A DNA stretch of 64,000 bases from Salaquimonas sp. (GCA_028289365.1 JANQQM010000002.1:1-64000), one strand, 5' to 3'; positions 34,405-44,454 are shown, numbered from the stretch's first letter. Notes: generated by a model from the letters alone, not told the origin. Made by a program: numbers and translations.

Positions 34405-35040
34405 ATGGTAGACAAGCAAGACAATTCAGAAGAGAACACCACACCCGAAAAGAAAAATGGCCAATCCTCGGGCTTCGGCAAAAAGGTAGTCGTGCTTTCG
34501 GTCGCAAGCGCATTGTTGCTGGGGGGTGCATTCGGTGCCCAGTCACTCGCACAGAGCAAGGCCTATGCCCATTGGAAGGTATTTGCCGCCAGTGAGGACG
34601 GCGGTTGGGGCCGGCATGACGGCAGACGGGGCGGCCGGGGCCATCATGGACCCAGACTGGCAGACATGAGCGACGAAGAAATTGACGATAAAGTCACCCG
34701 CATGGTGAAGCATGTCGCAATCGAAATTGACGCGAATGAAGAGCAGACCGAAAAAATTAGAACCCTCTTGATCGCGGTTGCAAAGGACCTGAAGCCGTTA
34801 AGGGCAGAGATGCGGGCTACCCGCGATGAAATCCACGGCATTTTGCTGCAGGACACCATCGATCGTACCGAGTTGGAACGAATCCGGGTGGAACGGCTTG
34901 CAGAAGCGGACCGCATCAGTAAAAATCTGGTCACCGCGATTGCTGATGTTGGCGATGTACTCACAGCTGAGCAGCGCAGGGTGCTCGATGAGCGCATCAA
35001 ACAGTTCCGCGGCAAGCGGGGCGGCTGGCACCGGGGCTGA
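34405..35040 (+). CDS. CpxP/Spy-like periplasmic protein with membrane anchor
   Basis: 211 residues. A polar N-terminus, one hydrophobic segment at about 26-48 (KKVVVLSVASALLLGGAFGAQSLA), a His/Gly/Arg-rich stretch (HDGRRGGRGHHGP), then long helices with the Spy/CpxP pattern ending in LTAEQRRVLDERIKQFRGKRGGWHRG (LTxxQ-like). These proteins bind unfolded periplasmic proteins and inhibit the sensor kinase. The histidines suggest metal binding. ATG 34405 has AAGGAG 7 nt upstream. First gene of a cpxP-cpxR-cpxA-like operon. Confidence 0.78.
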   Translation: MVDKQDNSEENTTPEKKNGQSSGFGKKVVVLSVASALLLGGAFGAQSLAQSKAYAHWKVFAASEDGGWGRHDGRRGGRGHHGPRLADMSDEEIDDKVTRMVKHVAIEIDANEEQTEKIRTLLIAVAKDLKPLRAEMRATRDEIHGILLQDTIDRTELERIRVERLAEADRISKNLVTAIADVGDVLTAEQRRVLDERIKQFRGKRGGWHRG

Positions 35041-35064
35041 CCGGCGCGCGAAGATCGGTTCGCC

Positions 35065-35751
35065 ATGGCAGACAGCATATTGTTGATTGAAGATGATTTG
35101 AGGCTCGCCGGGATGGTCAAGGACTATCTCGGCGAATCCGGTTTTACAGTCACCAATGCAAATACCGGCAATCAGGGACTGTCCTTGCAGCAAAGCGGCC
35201 ATTTCGATGCGATCATCCTTGATCTGATGTTGCCGGACATCAACGGACTGGATGTATGCCGGACGATCCGCGCAAGGGATCGAATTCCGATTCTGATCCT
35301 GACGGCCAAGGGCGATCCGATGGACCGGATTGTCGGGCTTGAACTCGGCGCTGATGACTATCTGCCCAAACCCTTTGAACCGAGAGAGCTTCTTGCACGG
35401 CTGAACGCGGTACTGCGGCGCAGCCGTGGTAGCGGGACTGGTGAAAGCCTGCGGTTCGGCAGGCTGGAAATCGACCTCGAGGCAATGGAAGCAAATGTTG
35501 ACGGGCGCCGCTGTGATCTTACCGCCCACCAGTTCAAATTGCTGGTCATCATGGCCAATGCAGCCGGACGCGTGCTCAGCCGCGAAACACTTATGGACAT
35601 GTTGAAGGGAGAAAGCCTGGAGAGCTTTGACCGTTCCATCGACGTTCACATTTCACGCATTCGCGCCGAAATCGAGGACGACCCGAAGCACCCGCGCCGG
35701 GTGATAACCGTCAGAGGCGCCGGCTATGTCTTTGCCCGTGCGCAGGACTGA
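35065..35751 (+). CDS. OmpR/CpxR-type response regulator
   Basis: 228 residues: a receiver domain with the acidic pocket in LLIEDD, phospho-acceptor Asp in DAIILDLMLPDING and the Lys in LILTAKGD, then the winged-helix output domain (LTAHQFKLLVIMANAAGRVLSRETLMDMLKGE...FDRSIDVHISRIRAEIEDDPKHPRRVITVRGAGYVF). It sits between the CpxP-like and sensor kinase genes and probably activates its own operon through the GTAAA box. Confidence 0.95.
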   Translation: MADSILLIEDDLRLAGMVKDYLGESGFTVTNANTGNQGLSLQQSGHFDAIILDLMLPDINGLDVCRTIRARDRIPILILTAKGDPMDRIVGLELGADDYLPKPFEPRELLARLNAVLRRSRGSGTGESLRFGRLEIDLEAMEANVDGRRCDLTAHQFKLLVIMANAAGRVLSRETLMDMLKGESLESFDRSIDVHISRIRAEIEDDPKHPRRVITVRGAGYVFARAQD

Positions 35752-35781
35752 CCCAATGTTATCTCCAGAACGGCGACATCC

Positions 35782-37047
35782 ATGTTGAGGCGGCGGTTAT
35801 ATCTGCAGATTTATGCCACGGTTATCGGAAGCATCATCATGCTCGCCGTACTTTCGGGCATATTGTGGAATCTCTTTGGCCGCGACCATTTCAACCGCGA
35901 GGTGGTCGAGATCACCGGCGAACTGGCCATTGCCTCGCTGCCCAGCAAGGATGCACCGAAAATCGAGCAACGCGAGGCGATCATTGCGCTGGGACGCCGT
36001 ATCAATACCAGTGTCAGTCTTTTTGATGAGCGGTTAAATCCAATCGCCAGCTATGGAAGGCCGGTCAGATCACCTTCCGATTCTCGCGCCAGAAGGGGTC
36101 GGGGTGGAAGAAGCGGCCCGCATCTTACCCTGGCCTTACCCGATGGACGCTGGCTGGTAATCAATGTCACCCGACCAGGCTCGCCGCATCCACTTGTCAA
36201 TCTGATCCTGTTTCTTGGCACCATTGCAGTCAGTGTTGTGATTGCCTCATATCCGCTGGTCCGGCGGCTGACCCGCCGGTTGGAGCGGCTACAGGAGGGT
36301 GTCGAACAGATGGGTAGCGGTGAGTTGTCGACGCGGGTCAAGGTGGAAGGTCGCGACGAGGTAGCCGGCCTCGCACAGAGCTTCAACGATGCCGCCGAAA
36401 AGATCGAGCGGTTGGTGGATACAAACCGGATGTTGCTGGCCAATGCTTCACACGAACTCAGAACACCGCTGGCCCGCATCCGGCTTGGCATCGAGATGCT
36501 GGAAAAGAAGGAAGATCCGAAAAGACGAGAAGCATTGAAGCGCGATATCGACGAGCTAGACATATTGATCGACGAGATTCTGCTCATGAGTCGGCTTGAG
36601 GCAGGCGCACAGTTGAATCGATCCGGTTTAGTGGATCTCGTCGGATTGGCCGCGGAAGAAAGCGTGTATTTCGAGCATTGTTCGGTCGAGGGAAGCGCTC
36701 CCGACATTTACGGCGATCCGCACCTGCTTCGCCGGCTGATCCGCAATCTTCTCAAGAACGCTACCGAACATGGCGAACCGCCGGTCTTCGTTGACGTGGA
36801 GGCGAAGGACAACATGGTAATCTTGACTGTGAGCGATACCGGTAGGGGCATCGCCGAAGACGAACGTGAAAAAGTATTCGATCCATTTTACAGAGCATCG
36901 CAATCGGCAACCAAGGACGGCTACGGACTGGGCCTGGCGCTTGTACGACAGATTGCCGAAGCACATGGCGGGACAGCGACAGTCACCACCGAAGGAAAAC
37001 GCCGCTCTGCAATCAGGGTGACATTGCCGATATCACCAGGAAAATAA
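35782..37047 (+). CDS. CpxA-type sensor histidine kinase
   Basis: 421 residues. Two membrane helices (about 8-30 and 143-162) flank a short periplasmic domain with an Arg/Gly-rich loop (RARRGRGGRSGP). Then HAMP (VRRLTRRLERLQEGVEQMGSGELSTRV), the phospho-acceptor His in ASHELRTPLARIRLG, and the ATPase with N box (LIRNLLKNATEHG), DTGRGIAEDERE and GLGLALVRQIAEAHGG. It probably senses envelope stress under control of the CpxP-like protein. It ends 17 bp before the convergent hydratase gene. Confidence 0.93.
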   Translation: MLRRRLYLQIYATVIGSIIMLAVLSGILWNLFGRDHFNREVVEITGELAIASLPSKDAPKIEQREAIIALGRRINTSVSLFDERLNPIASYGRPVRSPSDSRARRGRGGRSGPHLTLALPDGRWLVINVTRPGSPHPLVNLILFLGTIAVSVVIASYPLVRRLTRRLERLQEGVEQMGSGELSTRVKVEGRDEVAGLAQSFNDAAEKIERLVDTNRMLLANASHELRTPLARIRLGIEMLEKKEDPKRREALKRDIDELDILIDEILLMSRLEAGAQLNRSGLVDLVGLAAEESVYFEHCSVEGSAPDIYGDPHLLRRLIRNLLKNATEHGEPPVFVDVEAKDNMVILTVSDTGRGIAEDEREKVFDPFYRASQSATKDGYGLGLALVRQIAEAHGGTATVTTEGKRRSAIRVTLPISPGK

Positions 37048-37064
37048 ATTCGTCAAGCTGAAAG

Positions 37065-37850
37065 CTATCGCCCCTGCCATACCGGATCGCGTTTTTCGGC
37101 GAAGGCGCGAGCGCCCTCAAGCTGATCCTCGGAGTTATAAAGCGTTTTGACGGTATCGAACTGGCTGGTCGTGATCTTGTCCATGGCGTCGTGAAATTTC
37201 ATGTTTTCGGCTTCACGAACAACCTCCTTGATCGCGGCCTGGACCAGCGGCGGGCCTGATGCGAGCGTTTCGGCCAGTTTCCACGCCTCCGGCATGAGTT
37301 CTGCGGCCGGATAGACGTGATTGATCAACCCCCAGCGCGCGGCTTCCTCGGCATCTATCCAGCGACCCGTCAGCAACATTTCCATGGCGATATGGTACGG
37401 AATGCGTTTGGGCAGCTTGACGCTTGCCGCATCTGCAACCGTGCCTGACTTGATTTCCGGAAGGGCAAAAGTAGCATGTTCGGCAGCCAGAATAAGGTCG
37501 GCACTGATTGCCAATTCCAGGCCGCCGCCACAGCAGATACCGTTGATCGCGGCGATCACCGGTTTGTTCAGCCCACGCAATTCCTGCAATCCGCCAAATC
37601 CCCCTACCCCGTAATCGCCGTCGACCGCATCACCGTCGGCAGCAGCCTTCAAATCCCATCCGGGACAAAAGAACTTTTCTCCGGCAGCAGTCAGAATTGC
37701 GACCCGCATGGTGTCGTCGTCGCGGAAGTCCTGAAATATCTCGCCCATAATGCGGCTGGTCGCCAAGTCGATCGCATTAGCCTTCGGACGATCCAGCGTT
37801 ACCTCGAGAATACTACCCTGTTTCAGAGTCTTGATTGGGTTAGTCGGCAT
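37065..37850 (-). CDS. Enoyl-CoA hydratase, CaiD-like (crotonobetainyl-CoA hydratase)
   Basis: 261 residues, crotonase fold. The oxyanion motif is [19 protein letters not shown], with Glu112 and Glu132 placed as the two acid/base glutamates of hydratases (E132 in FALPEIKSG). It would hydrate crotonobetainyl-CoA to L-carnitinyl-CoA. ATG 37850 is preceded by GGAGGAG and overlaps the upstream CoA-synthetase gene by 11 bp. The family is certain; the substrate is inferred from the carnitine genes in the operon. Confidence 0.85.
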   Translation of the reverse strand: MPTNPIKTLKQGSILEVTLDRPKANAIDLATSRIMGEIFQDFRDDDTMRVAILTAAGEKFFCPGWDLKAAADGDAVDGDYGVGGFGGLQELRGLNKPVIAAINGICCGGGLELAISADLILAAEHATFALPEIKSGTVADAASVKLPKRIPYHIAMEMLLTGRWIDAEEAARWGLINHVYPAAELMPEAWKLAETLASGPPLVQAAIKEVVREAENMKFHDAMDKITTSQFDTVKTLYNSEDQLEGARAFAEKRDPVWQGR

Positions 37851-39876
37851 GGTCTCCTCCGATCCTGATAAGCGCATCCACCGCCACGGCTACATTCTGA
37901 CCACATAGCAGTGGATTGATTTCTACCTCTTCCACGGCATCCTTCTGGACAAATTCCTGGATTGCCATGATCGTATCAATAATGGCTTCGATATCGGCGG
38001 CCGGAGCGCCGCGATAGCCTTCCAGGAGCTTCCAGATACTCAATTGTCGCAATTCGAGTTTGATGTCATTTCTGGTTGCCGGAACAAGTAGAGAAACGCT
38101 GTCGCGCAGCAGTTCTGCAAGCGTACCGCCGGCTGCGATTGTGAGTACGAATCCGTGGGCGGGATCCCGGACAACACCGACCAGCAGTTCTGCAACGGCA
38201 TCCATGATCATCGCTTCGACCAGATATTCATCACCGCACATTTGCTCGGCTGAAGTTTGAACCTGTTTAGCAGAAGCAAGGTTCAATTTTACCGCTCCGG
38301 CTTCAGTCTTGTGGGCGATACCCAAGGCTTTCAAAGCCACCGGAAATCCGATTTCCAAGGCTTTCGAGGCGGCCTCGGCAGGGCTGCCGGCACATGCGTT
38401 TTGGGGAATGTTTACCCCCCATTTCGACAGAAATCGCTTCGCGTGACCCTCATTCAGCACCCTGAGTTCCGGAACGTTTTCGCTCAAGTAAACCGGTGGT
38501 GAAACAACGAATTCAGAAAGCGATGCGGCAACATCAATCGCCTCGATTGCTTCCGACAAGCCACATAGCGGAACGATATTTTGCTCCATAAGAGACGCCG
38601 AGACATCTTCGGGCAAGTTCTCGCTCAATGATCCGAGTACGCAGAACGGGACCCCAGTTTGCTTTTTCGCTTTAGCGATTGCCATAGTCACCACGTTCCA
38701 GTCCTCAGCTGAGCAGCGATCCAACCGGGGGAAGTCCAGCATTACGATGACCAGCGCATATTGTGGATCGGCCATTGCAATAAAAGTTTGCGTCAATGCG
38801 GGCAAGTCTCCCCAGATCCTGGTCTGATAGTCGAGTGGGTTGGTGAGCGCCACCGAAGGGCCGAGGACGCCGCGGAGCGCAACTTTCTGCCGATCGTTCA
38901 ATGGCGGCATGACCAGGTTGGACGAATGAACTGCATCAGCGATCAGTCCGGCCTCGCCGCCGGAACAGGACAAGGAAGCAATCGCTTTAGAGGCAAGCGG
39001 GCCCTCCATATGAAGCAATTTCAAGGTTTCGATGAGCGCCGCCAATGAAGAGACCTTGCTGATACCAAGGCGGGCCAGCAAAGCGCGAGCACCAGCATCA
39101 CTACCTGCCAACGACGCGGTATGGGTGATGGTCGCTGCCTTTGCATTCTCAGAACTGCCTATTTTCAACGCCACAACCGGCTTGTTCAATTCGTGGGCCC
39201 GCGCCGCTAGTCGTTCCAATGCGCGGATATCGCTGATGCCTTCAATGTGCAAACCGAGTGTTGTCACCCTGGGGTCTTCTATCAGATCCAACCCGATTTC
39301 GGAGAGATCGATCTGTGCCTGATTGCCGGCGGTCATCAGATAGGCGATCGGCAGTCCACGCTTCTGCATAGTCAGGTTGATGGCAATGTTCGAACTCTGG
39401 GTGATGATCGCGACACCGCACTCCTGTCTCAAGCCACCATGTTGATCAGGCCAGAGCGCAATGCCATCCAGATAGTTCAAAAAACCGTAGCAGTTGGGGC
39501 CGATGATCGGCATGTCTCCGGCTGCTTTCAGCAATTTATGCTGTAGCTTTCTGCCTTCGCTGTTCCCTTCTTCCAGTTCCAGAAATCCCGAAGCAAAACA
39601 GACCGCACCGCCAGCACCAATCCCGGATAGTTCACGCACAATCTCTATCGTCGCGTGTCGATTGACCCCTATAAATGCTGCGTCGGGTGTTCCAGGCAAT
39701 TCTGAAATTGACGAGAAAACCGGCCGTCCGCCGATTTCCGCTTTGTTAGGATGGACCGGCCAGATGGAACCGGGAAATCCGATTTTCCTGCACTGATCGA
39801 CAACATTCTCGCACCAGCTCCCGCCGCCGATGACTGCGATAGATCGAGGACGAAATAGTCGACCGAGTTTTGACAT
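37840..39876 (-). CDS. ADP-forming acyl-CoA synthetase (acetate-CoA ligase type)
   Basis: 678 residues in one chain: a CoA-binding Rossmann domain (about 1-130, [18 protein letters not shown]...[13 protein letters not shown]), a succinyl-CoA-ligase-like domain with [16 protein letters not shown], and an ATP-grasp domain from about 470 to the end ([12 protein letters not shown]...[24 protein letters not shown]...[10 protein letters not shown]). It forms an acyl-CoA with ADP release, unlike the AMP-forming CaiC of E. coli. In this operon the likely substrate is gamma-butyrobetaine or crotonobetaine. Its ATG directly follows the TAA of the dehydrogenase gene. Confidence 0.85.
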   Translation of the reverse strand: MSKLGRLFRPRSIAVIGGGSWCENVVDQCRKIGFPGSIWPVHPNKAEIGGRPVFSSISELPGTPDAAFIGVNRHATIEIVRELSGIGAGGAVCFASGFLELEEGNSEGRKLQHKLLKAAGDMPIIGPNCYGFLNYLDGIALWPDQHGGLRQECGVAIITQSSNIAINLTMQKRGLPIAYLMTAGNQAQIDLSEIGLDLIEDPRVTTLGLHIEGISDIRALERLAARAHELNKPVVALKIGSSENAKAATITHTASLAGSDAGARALLARLGISKVSSLAALIETLKLLHMEGPLASKAIASLSCSGGEAGLIADAVHSSNLVMPPLNDRQKVALRGVLGPSVALTNPLDYQTRIWGDLPALTQTFIAMADPQYALVIVMLDFPRLDRCSAEDWNVVTMAIAKAKKQTGVPFCVLGSLSENLPEDVSASLMEQNIVPLCGLSEAIEAIDVAASLSEFVVSPPVYLSENVPELRVLNEGHAKRFLSKWGVNIPQNACAGSPAEAASKALEIGFPVALKALGIAHKTEAGAVKLNLASAKQVQTSAEQMCGDEYLVEAMIMDAVAELLVGVVRDPAHGFVLTIAAGGTLAELLRDSVSLLVPATRNDIKLELRQLSIWKLLEGYRGAPAADIEAIIDTIMAIQEFVQKDAVEEVEINPLLCGQNVAVAVDALIRIGGDHAD

Positions 39877-41037
39877 TTAGGCACCAAGCGGGCGAAACAG
39901 TTCGCGGCTGATAATGTGGCGCTGGATTTCGCTGGTGCCGTCCCAGATTCGCTCGACACGCGCATCGCGCCAGAACCGCTCGACCGGGAAATCATCCATC
40001 AGGCCCATTCCGCCGAAGATCTGCAGGGTCGTATCTGTGACCCTGGCCAGCATTTCTGAAGCGTAGAGTTTGGCGGATGCAATTTCGCGGTTTGCAGGCT
40101 GGTTGTTGTCCAGGCGCCAGGCGGCGGCTAGTGTAAGCCAATCTGCTGCATCGATTTCGGTGATCATGTCGGCGACCTGAAAGCTTATGCCCTGAAACTT
40201 GGCAATCTGTTGTCCGAATTGCTTCCGTTCGGCGGCGTAGTTCAACCCTAATTCAAAACACCTACGCGCACGGCCCACGCACATTGCCGCAACGGTCAGC
40301 CGGGTGGCATAGAGCCACTCGTTCATGACGGCAAAACCGCCATCGACAGCGCCCAGGATTTGCGAGTTCGGCAGGCGGCAATTGTCGAAATATAGCGTTG
40401 AATTCTTGTAACCCTTATGACTGACCGAATTGTAGCCATCCCGTACTTCAAAACCGGGCGTGCCACGATCGACCAGAAATGTTGTGATGCGTTTCTTTTG
40501 GCCCCTCTCGGTCTCATCGACACCGGTCGCCACAAAAACGATGAAAAAATCTGCGTGTTCAGCACCTGAAATGAAATGCTTGGAACCGTTGACGACCCAG
40601 TCATCCCCATCCTGGACCGCCTGACATTTCATGCCCCTGACATCCGAGCCTGCATCGGGCTCAGTCATCGCAAGGGCATCCATTTTCTCACCGCGGATGG
40701 CCGGCAGCAGATAGCGATCCCTTTGCTCTTCGTTACAAGCCATCAGGATGTTTTGCGGGCGTCCGAAGAAATGGGTTAGCGCCATGGAACCCCGACCCAA
40801 TTCGCGCTCGACAAGGGCTAGTTCCAAATGGCTGAGACCGGCCCCGCCAACCTCTTCGGGAAAGTTGCAACCATAAAAGCCGAGTTCAATACAGCGCTGC
40901 TTGATATGCTCACCGATCTCTTGAGGCACTTCTCCCGTCCGCTCGACAAGCGCCTCATGAGGATAGATTTCCTTTTCGACAAATGATCGAACTGTCGTGA
41001 CGATCATTTCCTGTTCTTCGGTCAGTCCGAACTGCAT
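39877..41037 (-). CDS. Acyl-CoA dehydrogenase (gamma-butyrobetainyl-CoA type)
   Basis: 386 residues, FAD-dependent. Signatures: ALAMTEPDAGSDVRGMKCQA, GSKHFISGAEHADFF, YAAERKQFGQQIAKFQ and the C-terminal QIFGGMGLMDDFPVERFWRDARVERIWDGTSEIQRHII. The catalytic glutamate of medium-chain enzymes lies in the (Y/W)EGT motif; here it is Asp366 (WDGT), a conservative change. In this operon it would desaturate gamma-butyrobetainyl-CoA to crotonobetainyl-CoA, like CaiA in reverse. Electrons would go to an ETF that is not encoded nearby. Confidence 0.85.
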   Translation of the reverse strand: MQFGLTEEQEMIVTTVRSFVEKEIYPHEALVERTGEVPQEIGEHIKQRCIELGFYGCNFPEEVGGAGLSHLELALVERELGRGSMALTHFFGRPQNILMACNEEQRDRYLLPAIRGEKMDALAMTEPDAGSDVRGMKCQAVQDGDDWVVNGSKHFISGAEHADFFIVFVATGVDETERGQKKRITTFLVDRGTPGFEVRDGYNSVSHKGYKNSTLYFDNCRLPNSQILGAVDGGFAVMNEWLYATRLTVAAMCVGRARRCFELGLNYAAERKQFGQQIAKFQGISFQVADMITEIDAADWLTLAAAWRLDNNQPANREIASAKLYASEMLARVTDTTLQIFGGMGLMDDFPVERFWRDARVERIWDGTSEIQRHIISRELFRPLGA

Positions 41038-41101
41038 GGAAAGAACCTCAAACTATTTGCGTTCATATTTATTTGCCTCCGACCGTCTCGCGAGACCGGT
41101 C

Positions 41102-42520
41102 TTAGCCGCGCTGACCCACAAATCGACCAGCACCCTCGGGCACAGCCCGCTTGGCATGTGCGGACGCGAATTGGCCGATTGATTTTGTGATTTCAGTATC
41201 GGGACTACAGCTCTTGCGGGTGTTCAGATCGACATGCAGGAGCAGTGTTTCCACGGTGGCGGCAAGATTGCCATCAACACCATTGAGATTGTGGAACAGG
41301 TGAAGTTTCCTTCCATCGCCTGCCAACACTTGCGTTGCAATTTTCAGAGTTTCACCGGCATGCAATTCGGCCAGATAGCGGACATGATTTTCCACCGTGA
41401 AGTAGCTTTTGCCGGTTGAAACATATTCCGGACCGGCGCCAATCATTTCCAGGAAGCGGTCAGTCGCCTCCGCGCTTGCCTCCAGAAAATGCGCCTCATT
41501 CATATGGCCGTTATAATCCGTCCAGCTCACCGGGATTTGCCGATGGGCGGTGACTGGCAATTCGTCGCTTGAAGGATCTTCAAACCGTACTTCATGGTCC
41601 GTGATGATCTTGCCGGCGCCACTGCCGGTTATTCGAAGGGCGCGCAACATGCCAACGAGATTATCGTCACGGAGCCGCTCCAGTTCCCGGATCGACAGGT
41701 GTCCGGATTGCGCGTCAGATTGCTCGGCGATCAGGTTCACCAGTTCAGGCGTGAACTCCGGAACGTCCATCAGCTTGGTCCAGGGCCAGGAAAGTGCCGG
41801 TCCAAATTGCTGCATGAAATGACGCATCCCAGCCTCGCCACCAGCAATGCGATAGGTCTCAAACAGACCCATCTGAGCCCATCTGAGACCAAATCCCATC
41901 CGGATAGCTTCGTCGATCTCGGATGTGGTCGCGACGCCATCGCTGACCAGCCAAAGAGCTTCGCGCCAGACGGCTTCCAGTAGACGATCCGCGATATGCG
42001 CATCGATTTCATTGCGAACCGTCAGGGGATACATGCCGATGTCGCGCAATATCTGTGCTGCGGTTTCGGTCTGCATCGGGTCGCCGACAAGTTCCACCAA
42101 GGGAAGCAAATAGACCGGATTGAATGGATGAGCGACAATGAACCGTGTTTCGTTTCTGTTCAATTCCGACGGCTTGAAGCCCGATGTCGAAGACCCAATT
42201 ACCGCATCGGCTGACGCGTGTTTGGCAATTTCCGCGTGAACAACATGCTTGAGTTCGAGCCGCTCCGGAACGCTCTCCTGTATCCAGTCAGCGCCAACGA
42301 TGACCTCGGCAATCTCGTCATTAAACCGGAGTTCCCCTTCAGCAGGAAGTGACTTGTTGTAGATAGCCGGTAGTGCGCGACGTGCATTTTCGAGAACGTC
42401 GAGTATTTTTCTATCAGCCTGCGGATCGGTGTCATAGACAGCAACGTCCCAACCATTGAGCAGGAAACGAGCGGCCCAGCCGCCGCCAATAACCCCGCCT
42501 CCGATGATAGCAGCCTTCAT
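41102..42520 (-). CDS. L-carnitine dehydrogenase fused to a thioesterase
   Basis: 472 residues. The N-terminal 320 are a 3-hydroxyacyl-CoA-dehydrogenase-type NAD+ enzyme (AAIIGGGVIGGGWAARFLLNGWDVAVYD; GSSTSGFKPSELN; HPFNPVYLLPLVELV) that oxidises L-carnitine to 3-dehydrocarnitine. The C-terminal 140 are a hotdog thioesterase (PVSWTDYNGHMNEAHFLEASAEATDRFLEMIG), expected to hydrolyse betainyl-CoA. This fusion is known in rhizobial carnitine operons. ATG 42520 has GAGGG upstream and lies 7 bp after the cleavage-enzyme stop. It is coupled to both neighbours. Confidence 0.9.
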   Translation of the reverse strand: MKAAIIGGGVIGGGWAARFLLNGWDVAVYDTDPQADRKILDVLENARRALPAIYNKSLPAEGELRFNDEIAEVIVGADWIQESVPERLELKHVVHAEIAKHASADAVIGSSTSGFKPSELNRNETRFIVAHPFNPVYLLPLVELVGDPMQTETAAQILRDIGMYPLTVRNEIDAHIADRLLEAVWREALWLVSDGVATTSEIDEAIRMGFGLRWAQMGLFETYRIAGGEAGMRHFMQQFGPALSWPWTKLMDVPEFTPELVNLIAEQSDAQSGHLSIRELERLRDDNLVGMLRALRITGSGAGKIITDHEVRFEDPSSDELPVTAHRQIPVSWTDYNGHMNEAHFLEASAEATDRFLEMIGAGPEYVSTGKSYFTVENHVRYLAELHAGETLKIATQVLAGDGRKLHLFHNLNGVDGNLAATVETLLLHVDLNTRKSCSPDTEITKSIGQFASAHAKRAVPEGAGRFVGQRG

Positions 42521-42527
42521 CGCGCCC

Positions 42528-43445
42528 TCACTTTTGCTTCTGAGCACGTTTGGTCAAACTGAGCTTGGCACGAACTTCATCCGGCCCCATCACCCTTGCG
42601 CCCATGCGTTCGATGATGCCAACCGCGCGCTCGACAAGCTGCTCATTGGTCGCTAGCACGCCTTTGTCGAGAAACAGATTATCTTCCAAGCCAACCCGGA
42701 CATTGCCACCCGCCAAGACCGCGGCAGCAACATAGGGCATTTGATGGCGCCCGAGACTGAATGCCGACCAGTGCCAATCAGGCGGAACATTATTGACCAT
42801 TGCCATGAAAGTGTTGAGATCATCGGGGGCGCCCCAAGGCACGCCCATGCAGAGCTGCACCAGTGCCGGCGAGGTAATCACACCCTCCTTAACAAGCTCA
42901 ATGGCAAATCGAAGATGCCCGGTATCGAATGCCTCGATTTCGGGTTTCACGCCAAGTTCTGTCATCATTGTGCCCATGGCGCGCAACATGCCGGGTGTGT
43001 TGGTCATTACATAATCAGCTTCGGCGAAGTTCATGGTGCCGCAATCAAGCGTACAGATTTCCGGCAGGCATTCGGCAATGTGCGCCATTCTTTCGCTGGC
43101 ACCGACCATGTCAGTCCCCGTTGAATTGACTGGCAGTGGCGCTTCGGTGGAGCCGAACACCATGTCGCCGCCCATGCCTGCGGTCAGATTAAGGACCACG
43201 TCGACATCCGCCTCGCGAATGCGGTCTGTGACCTCCCGATAGAGATCCAAGCGTCTGGATGGCGCGCCAGTCTCGGGATCACGAACATGGCAATGGACAA
43301 TGGCGGCCCCTGCCCTGGCGGCGGCAATCGCACTGTCGGCAATTTGTTCAGGACTGCGCGGAACATGAGGTGATCTATCCTGCGTGCCGCCGGATCCGGT
43401 AACCGCACAGGTGATGAAGACATCCTTCGTGATGGCAAGGGGCAT
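42528..43445 (-). CDS. 3-keto acid (dehydrocarnitine) cleavage enzyme, BKACE family
   Basis: 305 residues, TIM barrel, zinc-dependent. Patterns of the beta-keto acid cleavage family: TCAVTGSGGTQDRSPHVPRSPEQIADSAIAAARAGAAIVHCHVRDPETG (Zn ligands HCH), NLTAGMGGDM, LDCGTMNF, FDTGHL and GGNVRVGLEDNLF. It condenses 3-dehydrocarnitine with acetyl-CoA and cleaves it to betainyl-CoA and acetoacetate. First gene of the operon, with GGGAGGAATC before the ATG. Divergent from the AraC-type regulator. Confidence 0.9.
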   Translation of the reverse strand: MPLAITKDVFITCAVTGSGGTQDRSPHVPRSPEQIADSAIAAARAGAAIVHCHVRDPETGAPSRRLDLYREVTDRIREADVDVVLNLTAGMGGDMVFGSTEAPLPVNSTGTDMVGASERMAHIAECLPEICTLDCGTMNFAEADYVMTNTPGMLRAMGTMMTELGVKPEIEAFDTGHLRFAIELVKEGVITSPALVQLCMGVPWGAPDDLNTFMAMVNNVPPDWHWSAFSLGRHQMPYVAAAVLAGGNVRVGLEDNLFLDKGVLATNEQLVERAVGIIERMGARVMGPDEVRAKLSLTKRAQKQK

Positions 43446-43515
43446 TGATTCCTCCCATTATGCCGTCAGGATCGTCGAGATTGACCAATTTTACTGTGCA
43501 GATATAGTTGATATT

Positions 43516-44454
43516 ATGCAGTCTTGGTCTAAAACAAATGCGCAGAACTCGCAGATCGGCATCTTATTGTTCGATCAGTTTTCCAATCATTGCCTGGCAA
43601 ATGTGATGGAGCCCTTTCGCGCGGCTAACACGTTTCTGCGCCGACAGGCTTTTGAATGGCACATCGTGACGCTGGACGACAGTCCGGTACGATCATCCAG
43701 CGGCCTGCCGGTCATGCCGACCGCCCGCCTTTCGGATCAATTCGCGGGGGATATCCTGTTCGTCGTTTCCAGCTATGACTTCAGGTCGCTCATGACAACG
43801 AAGTGTCTGCAGACGCTGCGTACCGGCGCCAGGCGCTACAAGAGACTGGCCGCACTGGATACCGGAAGCTGGTTGGTGGCCGCAGCCGGACTCTTGGAAA
43901 ACCGCAAGGCCACCATCCATTACGACGAGATCGATGCATTTGCAGAGCGATTTCCCGAAATTCAGGTTCGACGCAAGCGCTGGGTGAATGATGACGGCGT
44001 GATTACCTGCGGCGGCGCCATGGCTTCGTTCGAGCTTGTGCTTGACCTGATCGCCGAACTGCATGGCACGGGTCTCGCCTTGGAAATCGCGCAGTTGTTC
44101 ATGGTTGAACACGCAACGTTCGGCCAGTCGATTCCGCCGGTCAGCAAGGATCGCCGTGTGGACAAGTGCCTGCTGTCGATGGAGGCGAATATCGAACAGC
44201 CGCTCTCCATTCCAGAGCTGGCCAGACTATCAAATTGTCGGCAAAGGGATATGGAACAACGGTTTGTTCGCGCACTCGGGACAACGCCGGATGTCGTTTA
44301 CCGGCGTCTGCGGTTGAACGCTGCCAAGAAGCTTCTGGAGGCCAATATCATGCCGGTCTCCGAGATCGCGGTTCGGTGCGGCTATAGCAATGCGAGCGCG
44401 TTTTCCCGCGCCTTTAGACGTGAATTTGGCGTGGCGCCGAGGGAGTATTATTGA
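43516..44454 (+). CDS. GlxA-type AraC regulator of the carnitine operon (CdhR/GbdR-like)
   Basis: 313 residues: a DJ-1/PfpI-like sensor domain (about 12-185, QIGILLFDQFSNHCLANVMEPFRAANTFLRRQAFEWHIVTLDDSPVRSSSGL...) and an AraC HTH domain at 215-313 (LSMEANIEQPLSIPELARLSNCRQRDMEQRFVRALGTTPDVVYRRLRLNAAKKLL...SEIAVRCGYSNASAFSRAFRREFGVAPREYY). The same architecture as the Pseudomonas carnitine and betaine regulators CdhR and GbdR. ATG 43516 lies 71 bp from the divergent operon start. It would activate the operon with carnitine or a metabolite as ligand. Confidence 0.88.
   Translation: MQSWSKTNAQNSQIGILLFDQFSNHCLANVMEPFRAANTFLRRQAFEWHIVTLDDSPVRSSSGLPVMPTARLSDQFAGDILFVVSSYDFRSLMTTKCLQTLRTGARRYKRLAALDTGSWLVAAAGLLENRKATIHYDEIDAFAERFPEIQVRRKRWVNDDGVITCGGAMASFELVLDLIAELHGTGLALEIAQLFMVEHATFGQSIPPVSKDRRVDKCLLSMEANIEQPLSIPELARLSNCRQRDMEQRFVRALGTTPDVVYRRLRLNAAKKLLEANIMPVSEIAVRCGYSNASAFSRAFRREFGVAPREYY

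Noticed and set aside
36051-36707. 218-residue antisense ORF inside the sensor kinase gene
   Set aside because: Serine/arginine-rich shadow of the kinase coding frame; the kinase motifs on the other strand are complete.
43480-43490. ATTGACCA shared between the carnitine regulator region and the palindrome at 46133
   Set aside because: Eight bases, one of them probably a -35 hexamer, and the second half of the palindrome is not present here; too short to claim a common operator.
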